From assembly GCA_903911925.1 (NCBI GenBank), contig CAIWFH010000185.1:124001-188000 (forward strand): 64,000 nt of DNA. The letters are read 5' to 3'. Position 1 is the stretch's first letter, and every line of letters starts with the position of its first letter. A program made the position numbers and the translations under genes. Below the pieces are notes generated by a model. That model made no database searches, was not told where the DNA came from, and saw nothing but the letters and a program-made list of their open reading frames with translations. The stretch comes from an uncultured Acidobacteriaceae bacterium. Lineage in GTDB: Bacteria; Acidobacteriota; Terriglobia; Terriglobales; Acidobacteriaceae. Below, piece by piece: positions 16,998-24,375 of this stretch.

Positions 16998-18742
16998 AGA
17001 CCCAACATCCCCTTGCGCGCTCGCTGGTCACCGTCCGCACCTGGCCGATTGTCACGGATATGGCCGTGCTGGCCTTCGGGCTGGCCATGTTTTTTGCCAT
17101 GGCGAAAATCGGCAGCTATTGGCTGGAGAAGCCGACACCCAACGTGGTGATTTCGCACTCGGTTTGGGCGCTGCCCCTTTACGCGTTCTATTCGATTGTG
17201 CGCATCGGCATCGCCTACCTGCTGAGCCTGGTGTTTGCCGTGGCCTACGGCTACATTGCCGCCTACAATCCGCGGGTGGAAGCGTGGATGGTCGCGGTGC
17301 TCGACATTCTGCAATCGATTCCCGTGCTGAGCTTTCTGCCCGGCGTGATGCTGGCCATGATGGCGCTGGTTCCCGGCCATCAACTGGGCATCGAAATGGG
17401 CTCGATCTTGCTGATTTTTACCGGGCAGGTGTGGAACATGGCCTTCAGCTTCTACTCGTCGCTGAAGAGCATTCCAAGAGAGATGGTCGAAGCTTCGCGC
17501 ATCTACCGTTACTCGGCATGGCAGCGATTCTGGCAACTGGAGATGCCGTTTGCCGCGATTGGGCTGATCTGGAACTCGATTGTGTCGGTGGCGGGCGGTT
17601 GGTTTTTTCTCATCGCCTGCGAGATGTTTGTGCTGGGCTCGCGCGATTTCAGGCTTCCAGGGCTGGGCAGCTACCTGCAGACCGCCGCTTCTGCGAATCC
17701 GGTTGACATGCACGCCCTGCTGTGTGGGCTTGCCGTGCTGGTGCTGATCATCGTGGCTACCGACCAGTTGGTCTGGCGTCCGCTGATTGCCTGGAGCGAT
17801 AAATTCAAATTCGAGCAGACCGAGTCGGTGGACCGAATCACATCGCCGATTCTGACCCTGCTGCAGCGCTCGACAACGTTGACCCGGCTGCCCAGCCGCG
17901 CATGGGGCGCGATGGAAGAGAGGCTCTATCGCCGCCTCTCGACGACTCAAGAGTGTCGCGTGGTGCAGCCAGTCGATGGGCCAGGCAAGAGCCGGAGCAT
18001 CCTGATCCCGGTTGTGTTTGGATTCTTTGCCGGGCTGGCCATCTTGTGGGGCGCTTTCAAAGCAGTGCAGATGGTTCACGGCGTCACCCTGGCAGACGTG
18101 CGGCTGCTGCTGCTGGGCGCCGGGGCCACGTGGCTGCGGGTCAACGCTTCCCTTGCACTGGCCGCGCTGTGGACGATCCCTGTCGGGGTGACCATCGGCT
18201 TGAATCCGAAGCTGGCGCGGATTCTGCAACCGATCACCCAAGTGGTTGCTTCGGTGCCGGCAACGGCGCTGTTTCCGGTACTGCTGGTCGGGCTGATCCG
18301 GCTGGGCGGCGGACTGGGACTCGGGTCGATTGCCTTGATGCTGCTTGGAACGCAGTGGTACATCCTGTTCAACGTGATCGCCGGGGCCACGGCTATTCCG
18401 TCTGACCTGAAAGAGGCGGCGGCGGTTTACAGATTCACGCGCTGGCAACGCTGGACGCGGATGATTCTGCCGGGGATTTTCCCTTACCTGGTGACGGGAA
18501 TGATTACCGCCTCGGGCGGGGCATGGAACGCCTCGATTGTTGCTGAGTATTTTCACATCGGCGACAAGACGATGCAGACCCTGGGCCTGGGAGCGCAGAT
18601 CAGCGCGGCGACCGACAGCGGCAGGTTTCCGATTCTGTTGCTGGCAACGATGCTGATGGCCACGATGGTGGTGACCATGAACCGGCTGGTCTGGCGGCGC
18701 TTATACCGGTTGGCGGAGACTCGGTATAAATTAGAAGGTTAA
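16994..18742 (+). CDS. Duplicated ABC transporter permease (COG4986-like)
   Basis: A 582-aa membrane protein made of two permease halves, each with six or so spans and its own ABC-contact loop: EASRIYRYSAWQRFWQLEMP near residue 168 and EAAAVYRFTRWQRWTRMILP near 473. So one chain supplies both transmembrane halves. The start is GTG 16994, overlapping the ATPase stop. The type is annotated as an anion (nitrate/sulfonate/bicarbonate-like) system with duplicated permease. No periplasmic binding protein is encoded beside it, so the substrate is open. The gene ends 42 bases before the oxidoreductase. Confidence 0.88.
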   Translation: MKTQHPLARSLVTVRTWPIVTDMAVLAFGLAMFFAMAKIGSYWLEKPTPNVVISHSVWALPLYAFYSIVRIGIAYLLSLVFAVAYGYIAAYNPRVEAWMVAVLDILQSIPVLSFLPGVMLAMMALVPGHQLGIEMGSILLIFTGQVWNMAFSFYSSLKSIPREMVEASRIYRYSAWQRFWQLEMPFAAIGLIWNSIVSVAGGWFFLIACEMFVLGSRDFRLPGLGSYLQTAASANPVDMHALLCGLAVLVLIIVATDQLVWRPLIAWSDKFKFEQTESVDRITSPILTLLQRSTTLTRLPSRAWGAMEERLYRRLSTTQECRVVQPVDGPGKSRSILIPVVFGFFAGLAILWGAFKAVQMVHGVTLADVRLLLLGAGATWLRVNASLALAALWTIPVGVTIGLNPKLARILQPITQVVASVPATALFPVLLVGLIRLGGGLGLGSIALMLLGTQWYILFNVIAGATAIPSDLKEAAAVYRFTRWQRWTRMILPGIFPYLVTGMITASGGAWNASIVAEYFHIGDKTMQTLGLGAQISAATDSGRFPILLLATMLMATMVVTMNRLVWRRLYRLAETRYKLEG

Positions 18743-18784
18743 CGAGATTCGGCGTTGCTTCGACCGGACTCACAGGAGACCACG

Positions 18785-19840
18785 ATGATTCGTGCGGGAT
18801 TGGTTGGCTTTGGGTTGGGCGGCAAGGTTTTTCATGCGCCGCTGCTTTCATCGGTGGACGGGATCGAGCTTGCGGCGATCGTCGAGCGCAGTTCAAACAA
18901 GGCCCAGGAGCGCTATCCGAAGATCGTCACCTACCGCACGCTGGACGCGATGCTGGCCGACGCGTCCCTGGACCTGATCGTTATTTCCACCCCGAGTGGA
19001 GCGCACTATGAGCAGGCTCGCCAGGCACTTGAGGCTGGAAAGAACCTGGTTGTCGACAAGCCGATGTGCGCACGGTCGCAAGAGATCGCCGAACTGATCA
19101 AACTGGCGGCGGCCAAGAAGGTGCTGCTCTCGGCGTTTCACGAGCGCCGCTGGGACTCGGAATTCGGAACGATCAAGAAACTGCTTGCCGATGGCACACT
19201 GGGACGGCTGGTTCACTTTGAGTCCACGCTCGACCGGTGGCGGCCAGCCTCGCGCGTGCCGTGGAAGGATGACCCATCGCTGGGCGGCGGAGTGCTGCTG
19301 GACCTGGGGACGCATCTGGTTGACCAGGCGCTGGCGCTTTTCGGCAAGCCGCGGACGGTAAGCGCCGAGGTGCTGCGCGAGCGGGACGGCGAAGGCGCCG
19401 ACGACTGCTTTACCGTGCGGCTGCGGTATCCGGGCATCTCTGTCGCGGTGGCCTGCGCCAGCCTCGCATCGCTTGCGCGGCCGCGGATTTACCTGCGCGG
19501 AACCAAGGGGAACTTCTGGAAGTGGACGCATGACCCGCAAGAAGTTGAGCTCAGCAAAATTTCTCGCATCGATAGCCCAACCTGGGGACAGGAACCCGCT
19601 GCCGACTGGGGTACGCTGCGGGTGGATGTGGATGGCGGCATGGTAACGCGCCCTGTACAGCCTGTCGCGGGCGACTACCGGCTCTACTACGCTGGCATCC
19701 GCGATGCTCTTCTGGGCCAGGGGCCGATTCCGGTACCGGCGGTGGATGCATGGCGGGTGGCGCGGGTGCTGGAATGGGCGTGTGAGAGCTCAGAGCAGGG
19801 CCGCGACATTGCTTGCGACTGGAGCGATGAGCCGAAGTAG
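18785..19840 (+). CDS. Gfo/Idh/MocA-family NAD(P)-dependent oxidoreductase
   Basis: A 351-aa dehydrogenase of sugar- or inositol-like substrates. The Rossmann part reads GLVGFGLGGKVFHAPLL, followed by the family motif VVDKPMCA (EKP-like, DKP here, about residue 96) whose Lys is catalytic. The C-terminal domain has GGGVLLDLGTHLVDQAL, with the conserved Asp/His pair near residues 177 and 181. It most resembles the YdgJ / IolW-type branch, as judged from the N-terminal sequence. AGGAGA precedes ATG 18785. It is 42 bases behind the ABC permease and may share its transcript. Confidence 0.88.
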   Translation: MIRAGLVGFGLGGKVFHAPLLSSVDGIELAAIVERSSNKAQERYPKIVTYRTLDAMLADASLDLIVISTPSGAHYEQARQALEAGKNLVVDKPMCARSQEIAELIKLAAAKKVLLSAFHERRWDSEFGTIKKLLADGTLGRLVHFESTLDRWRPASRVPWKDDPSLGGGVLLDLGTHLVDQALALFGKPRTVSAEVLRERDGEGADDCFTVRLRYPGISVAVACASLASLARPRIYLRGTKGNFWKWTHDPQEVELSKISRIDSPTWGQEPAADWGTLRVDVDGGMVTRPVQPVAGDYRLYYAGIRDALLGQGPIPVPAVDAWRVARVLEWACESSEQGRDIACDWSDEPK

Positions 19841-19861
19841 CGGAGACCCTTCAGGCGGAAA

Positions 19862-21379
19862 CTAGAGAATTGGGGGTTGCACTGAATTCTCCCCAGTTTG
19901 AACCGCGCCCGGTTCCTTCTCAACCAGCGGCACCCAGAAGCGGAAAGTGGCGCCCTGGCCTGGAACGCTGTGGGCTTCAATGCCTCCGCCGTGCACCAGC
20001 AGGATGGCGCGGGCAATAGCCAGGCCCATTCCAGAACCTTTGCCGAGCTTTGAGCCTTTTTTGCCGCGATAGAACTTTTCGAAGATGAGCGGCAAATCTA
20101 CGGCATCGATGCCGGCGCCGTTGTCTTCAACGCTGAACTGGAGCCGGTCCTGATCGCGGCGGGAACGGAGGCTAATGAGGCTACCGTGCGGAGAATAGCG
20201 CGCTGCGTTCTCGATAAGGTGGCGCAACACCCGGCCCAGAAGGTGCGGATCGAACCAGGCCGGGGTGTCTGGCTCCGCGACGTCGATCGTGACCCGATGC
20301 GCTGCGAGCGCCTTGTGCGATTCCTCTACGGCCTGATCAAGCAGCGCGCGGGCATGCTGGGGAACGGCGCGCACCTCGACTACATGAGCGTCGATCTCGG
20401 CCATCTCCACCGCCTCGCCAATCAGGGCGTCGAGGCGCAGGCTTTCCTCGTCGATGAGCGCGGCAAGGTCTTGGCGGCTGGCCTCATCCAGCCCCTCCGC
20501 CTGGCGCAGGGTGGTGGCGGCGGCCCGGATGGAAGTGAGCGGCGTACGCAGTTCGTGGGTGAGCGAATCGATGAGCGCGGTGCGCAGGCGTTCTCCTTCG
20601 CGGGCGGCCTCCATACGCGCTGTAGCCTCAATGGCCAATGCGCGGGTGAGAACGATGGCCACCTGAGCGCTGACGGCCGTGGCTACCTCGCGGGAAAGCA
20701 CGCCTGGACGCCAGCCCAGGGCTCCGACCGTCCGCAGGCCCAGCATCAGGGGCATGGCATTGAAATCCCCGGGTATGTTGAGCGTCGAGTTCGGCCCATG
20801 GGTCATGGCCCGCAGGCTGGCCTGGATGCTCATGGGCAAATCGGAGGCCGAAGAGTAAAAATGCTCCTGGTCGCGGACGTAGAGTACGACGGCATCGAGC
20901 GCGAAGATGCGGTGGATGAGCCGGGGAACTACCTGGACCAGTCCGGCCGGGTCCTCATGCAGCATCATTTCCTGGCTCAATTCATAGAGCCGCTCCACGT
21001 CCTCGCGCCTCTGCTCGGCCTTGCGGGCCTGCTGCCGGGCCTGCTCTGCCAGCCGGCCGGCAACCACGCAACTGGCCAGAAACGCGACGAGGGCCACCCA
21101 CTGCTGAAGACCGATAATCTGCAGAGTATGAAAGGGAGGCAGGAAGAAGTAGTCGAATGAAGTTGCGCACAGCAGGGCTACATAGAGCGAGAACCAGATT
21201 CCCGCCTGCGCAGCCGACCAAACCACCAGGACCAGGAAGACCATTCCGGCGGTGGTAGAGTTGGCGTTTGTAAAGACCAACACCACAGTTGCCCCAACCG
21301 CGGTCAGGGTGGACATCGCCCAGTGAAAGAGCCGGATTGAAGAGGGCTGTACCGCCATATCTCCCCCACCGTGCATCAT
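19862..21379 (-). CDS. kdpD: Shortened KdpD-type sensor histidine kinase
   Basis: Membrane sensor kinase for the Kdp pump. The 505-aa protein begins directly with the DUF4118 four-helix membrane block (about residues 15-105), then a GAF-like stretch, the H box SLTHELRTPLTS (His about 275), and the ATPase domain with N box ENAARYS, DNGAGI and GSGMGLAIAR. The roughly 400-residue N-terminal KdpD domain with its Walker A and the USP domain of E. coli KdpD are missing. Since those parts bind c-di-AMP or tune K+ sensing in other bacteria, signalling here may differ. It is divergent from kdpE with only 46 bases between start codons. Confidence 0.88.
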   Translation of the reverse strand: MMHGGGDMAVQPSSIRLFHWAMSTLTAVGATVVLVFTNANSTTAGMVFLVLVVWSAAQAGIWFSLYVALLCATSFDYFFLPPFHTLQIIGLQQWVALVAFLASCVVAGRLAEQARQQARKAEQRREDVERLYELSQEMMLHEDPAGLVQVVPRLIHRIFALDAVVLYVRDQEHFYSSASDLPMSIQASLRAMTHGPNSTLNIPGDFNAMPLMLGLRTVGALGWRPGVLSREVATAVSAQVAIVLTRALAIEATARMEAAREGERLRTALIDSLTHELRTPLTSIRAAATTLRQAEGLDEASRQDLAALIDEESLRLDALIGEAVEMAEIDAHVVEVRAVPQHARALLDQAVEESHKALAAHRVTIDVAEPDTPAWFDPHLLGRVLRHLIENAARYSPHGSLISLRSRRDQDRLQFSVEDNGAGIDAVDLPLIFEKFYRGKKGSKLGKGSGMGLAIARAILLVHGGGIEAHSVPGQGATFRFWVPLVEKEPGAVQTGENSVQPPIL

Positions 21380-21425
21380 ATCCTTTAAAGCGAGTGATTT
21401 AAGCTTCGAAAGAAAGAAGAAAGCA

Positions 21426-22121
21426 ATGCCTGCAAGAATTCTGGTTATCGATGACGAGTCTCAGATTACACGGGTGCTGCGAGCGGCACTTTCCGCACAA
21501 GGTTTCGACGTACGCACGGCCAACGAGCCGGAAGAAGGCCTCCTCCTGTTCAGAGACTGGGCGCCAGACCTGGTGATTACCGACCTGATGATGCCGGGCA
21601 TGAGCGGCGTCGAGGTCTGCCGGGCGATTCGCACCCATTCGGCGACGCCGATCGTGGTGCTGTCAGTCCGCGACCACGAGCGATCGAAGATTGAGGCGCT
21701 GGATGCCGGCGCCGACGACTACGTGACCAAGCCCTTTGCGATTCAGGAGTTGCTGGCCCGGGTGCGCGCCCACCTGCGCCGCGCACCGGAGCGTACCACT
21801 GCGGCCATCGAGGCCGGGGATTTCAAGCTGGACGCTGAAGGCCACGCTATAACGGTGCAGGGCAAGCCCATCCACTTAACCCCGAAAGAATTCGACCTGC
21901 TGCTGCACCTGGCGCGGCACGCGGGCAAGGTAATTACCCACCGCGCGCTGCTTACGGCGGTGTGGGGAGCACAGTCTGCTCACCAGCCGGAATACCTGCG
22001 TGTCTTTGTGGGCCAACTGCGCAAAAAGCTGGAAGCCGAGACGGGCAAACAATACATCCAGACCGAGCCGTGGGTCGGTTATCGCTTCATGCCGGAGGGC
22101 TGGAGCGGGAACGAGGAATAG
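21426..22121 (+). CDS. kdpE: KdpE response regulator (OmpR type)
   Basis: A 231-aa regulator with receiver (acidic pair VIDDE, phospho-Asp D53 in ITDLMMPG, Lys in VTKPF) and an OmpR-type winged helix (LTPKEFDLLLHLARHAGK, then EYLRVFVGQLRKKLE and VGYRFMP). Its match to KdpE and position just before kdpFABC make it the likely activator of that operon. It would be phosphorylated by the kinase encoded divergently. Hairpins follow its stop, so kdpFABC probably has its own promoter. Confidence 0.93.
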   Translation: MPARILVIDDESQITRVLRAALSAQGFDVRTANEPEEGLLLFRDWAPDLVITDLMMPGMSGVEVCRAIRTHSATPIVVLSVRDHERSKIEALDAGADDYVTKPFAIQELLARVRAHLRRAPERTTAAIEAGDFKLDAEGHAITVQGKPIHLTPKEFDLLLHLARHAGKVITHRALLTAVWGAQSAHQPEYLRVFVGQLRKKLEAETGKQYIQTEPWVGYRFMPEGWSGNEE

Positions 22122-22147
22122 GCGTTGGCCGGGCCCAGCAAGTCAGC

Positions 22148-22199
22148 CCCGCTTCGCGGGTTTAGCTAGTTAGCGAGTCAGCGGGCTGCCTTGACTCGC
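22148..22199 (+). terminator. Two hairpins behind kdpE
   Basis: CCCGC-TTC-GCGGG (22148-22160) followed by TTT forms a short terminator-like hairpin. A second, perfect 8-bp inverted repeat follows: GCGAGTCA (22173-22180) with TGACTCGC (22192-22199). Together they may end kdpE transcription before the kdp leader. The T-run is short, so termination is uncertain. Confidence 0.45.
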
Positions 22200-22260
22200 G
22201 ACCTTTCCGTTTCAAATCTGTTATTCCGATGTGCGTTTTTCAGAACGACCTGAATTAGTG

Positions 22261-22385
22261 CCAGCAGGGGCCTGTTGGTCTGCGCCCTTACGGTTTACTT
22301 AGGAAAACCTTTTGATAATCAAACACAGCCTGCGCCACACTCACTATGGCGTTTGATTCCAGTGCGGCGATCTAACGCCTGCTGG
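22261..22385 (+). promoter_or_regulatory. Possible structured leader of the kdp operon
   Basis: An 8-bp inverted repeat closes the element: CCAGCAGG (22261-22268) with CCTGCTGG (22378-22385). Inside lie two nested hairpins, GGTTT/AAACC (22292-22296 with 22305-22309) and AATCAAAC/GTTTGATT (22317-22324 with 22351-22358). The result is a multi-branch shape ending 29 bases before the first small kdp gene. I could not match it to a known riboswitch; the ydaO (c-di-AMP) conserved bases are not seen. KdpE binding sites could also lie here. Confidence 0.4.
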
Positions 22386-22414
22386 AATTCGACACCGGAA
22401 CCAGGAGCCCTACG

Positions 22415-22501
22415 ATGCAAGATTTTTGGATGTTGCTGTTCACGGCAGTCTTCTTTGCCCTGGCGTTTCTCTACGTCAAGGCATGCCAGAAGTTGAGGTA
22501 G
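22415..22501 (+). CDS. Small membrane peptide ahead of kdpF
   Basis: A 28-codon frame with AGGAG (22403-22407) seven bases before its ATG. The product is one hydrophobic helix (MLLFTAVFFALAFLYV) followed by a basic, Cys-containing end (KACQKLR), which suggests an N-out, C-in single-span peptide. It sits three bases before kdpF and is in the same apparent transcript. Its sequence is unlike kdpF. I infer an accessory peptide of the Kdp complex; a leader peptide with a regulatory role is the alternative. Confidence 0.55.
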   Translation: MQDFWMLLFTAVFFALAFLYVKACQKLR

Positions 22502-22504
22502 CCC

Positions 22505-22600
22505 ATGCATTCCGACTTGATTACTGTAGTCGCGCTTGTCTTGTCCATCCTGCTGCTTGGTTACCTGGTCATCACCCTGCTGTATCCGGAGAAGTTCTGA
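22505..22600 (+). CDS. kdpF: Potassium-transporting ATPase small subunit KdpF
   Basis: A 31-aa single-span peptide, MHSDLITVVALVLSILLL then GYLVITLLYPEKF. The ending Y-x-x-x-x-LLYPEKF is the hallmark of KdpF, which lies on the surface of KdpA and steadies the complex. It starts at ATG 22505 with GAGG just upstream and ends one base before the ATG of kdpA, so translation is probably coupled. Confidence 0.92.
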   Translation: MHSDLITVVALVLSILLLGYLVITLLYPEKF

Positions 22601-22601
22601 C

Positions 22602-24332
22602 ATGTCTGCCAATGGCTGGTTGCAGTTCGCTGTTTTCTGCGTGATCCTTCTGGCAACGGTTCGTCCCGTGGGGCTTTACCTGGCTCGCGTTCTCGAAGGA
22701 GAGCGCACATGGCTCGACCCGGTGCTGCGTCCCTTTGAGCGGCTCATCTACAGGCTATCCGGGGTCAACGCCGACCATGAGATGAACTGGCGCGAGTATG
22801 CGTTCGCGATCCTTGGTTTCTCGGCCATCAGCATGCTGATGACCTACGCGATTGAGCGATTGCAGAACCTGCTGCCTTTGAATCCGCGCGGGCTGGCCGC
22901 GGTTGGGCCGGATCTGGCGTGGAACACCGCCGCTAGTTTCACAACCAATACCAACTGGCAGTCGTACGTGCCCGAAACCACCATGAGCTACCTGACAGAG
23001 ATGGTGGGCCTGGCATATCACAACTTCGGCTCGGCGGCAGTGGGCATCGTGGTGGCCGTGGCGCTGATCCGCGGCATCAAGCGGACAACTTCAGGCACCA
23101 TCGGCAACTTCTGGGTCGACTGCACGCGCACGTTCCTTTACATTCTGCTGCCGGCCTCAATCATTTATGCGCTGCTGCTGGTGGGCCAGGGCGTCCCGCA
23201 GAACCTGAAGGACTACACCACCGCTCATCCGCTGGAGACGCCAGGGCAGGCGCAGATGATCGGCCAGGGACCGGTGGCATCGCAGGAAGCGATCAAGATG
23301 CTGGGCACCAACGGCGGCGGATTCTTCAACGCCAACAGTGCTCATCCATTCGAAAATCCCACTCCGTTTTCAAACCTGCTGCAGATGCTCTCGATCTTCA
23401 TTATTCCGGCGGGCCTTACTTACACGTTGGGACGCATGACCGGGTCGCCAGGCCACGGATGGGCCGTGCTGGCAGCCATGTTCATTCTCTTTGCCGCCGG
23501 ATTCACCACCGTGTATTGGGCCGAGGCGCATCCACATCTGCTCATCCACCACGCAGCGCAAACCGGTAGCGCGACTGCCCCGGCAGGCAACATGGAGGGC
23601 AAGGAAGTCCGTAACGGCATCGCTGCCAGTTCCCTGTTCGCCACCGTCACTACGGATGCAAGCTGCGGCGCGGTCAACACGATGCACGACTCGCTGACGC
23701 CGCTGGGCGGCATGGTGGTGCTGACCAACATCATGCTGGGCGAGGTGATCTTCGGCGGGGTTGGATCGGGACTCTATGGAATTCTCATCTTCGTGGTGCA
23801 GGCGGTGTTTATTGCCGGGCTCATGGTGGGCCGCACGCCGGAGTACCTGGGCAAGAAGATTGAAGCCTACGACGTGAAGATGACCATGCTGTACGTGCTC
23901 ATCTTCCCGCTGATCATTCTTTCGCTGACGGCTGCTTTCGTGCTGTCGCCAACCATCGGCCTCAGTAGTCTGAACAATCAGGGACCGCACGGGCTTACTG
24001 AGATTCTGTATGCCTATACCTCGGGCGCGGGCAATAATGGCTCGGCCTTTGCAGGGCTGAATGCGAACACCTGGTGGTACAACGTGGCGCTGGGCTGGGA
24101 CATGCTGTTTGGGCGGCTGTTCATGATGATTCCCGTTCTGGCGCTGGCGGGCAACCTGGCCATGAAGAAGAGTGTTCCACCTTCCCCGGGCACTTTCCCA
24201 GTAAACGGCGGATTGTTCACCGTACTGCTGACAGGCGTGATTCTGATTCTGGGCGCACTGACGTTCTTTCCGGCATTGAGCCTGGGACCGATATTGGAGC
24301 ACCTGGTGCTGAAGGCTGGGCAGCTGTTCTAG
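22602..24332 (+). CDS. kdpA: Potassium-transporting ATPase potassium-binding subunit KdpA
   Basis: Channel-like subunit that binds and passes K+, 576 aa. Selectivity-filter type loops are visible: FTTNTNWQSY (about residue 110), GTNGGGFFNANSAHPFENP (about 236), CGAVNTMHDSLTPLGG (about 352) and TSGAGNNGSAFAGL (about 475). About ten membrane spans are seen. The start is ATG 22602; the frame runs open to 22536 but overlaps kdpF there. Confidence 0.97.
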   Translation: MSANGWLQFAVFCVILLATVRPVGLYLARVLEGERTWLDPVLRPFERLIYRLSGVNADHEMNWREYAFAILGFSAISMLMTYAIERLQNLLPLNPRGLAAVGPDLAWNTAASFTTNTNWQSYVPETTMSYLTEMVGLAYHNFGSAAVGIVVAVALIRGIKRTTSGTIGNFWVDCTRTFLYILLPASIIYALLLVGQGVPQNLKDYTTAHPLETPGQAQMIGQGPVASQEAIKMLGTNGGGFFNANSAHPFENPTPFSNLLQMLSIFIIPAGLTYTLGRMTGSPGHGWAVLAAMFILFAAGFTTVYWAEAHPHLLIHHAAQTGSATAPAGNMEGKEVRNGIAASSLFATVTTDASCGAVNTMHDSLTPLGGMVVLTNIMLGEVIFGGVGSGLYGILIFVVQAVFIAGLMVGRTPEYLGKKIEAYDVKMTMLYVLIFPLIILSLTAAFVLSPTIGLSSLNNQGPHGLTEILYAYTSGAGNNGSAFAGLNANTWWYNVALGWDMLFGRLFMMIPVLALAGNLAMKKSVPPSPGTFPVNGGLFTVLLTGVILILGALTFFPALSLGPILEHLVLKAGQLF

Positions 24333-24375
24333 CCCATCACCGACACCGCAACACGACCGGAAGAAACGGACTGAC

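Noticed and set aside
16919..18556. 545-codon minus-strand frame over the ABC permease
   Set aside because: Antisense to the permease; its Gln/Arg/His-rich product is typical of shadow frames.
22261..22385. Known c-di-AMP (ydaO) riboswitch
   Set aside because: The hairpins are there but the conserved ydaO sequence blocks are not recognisable.
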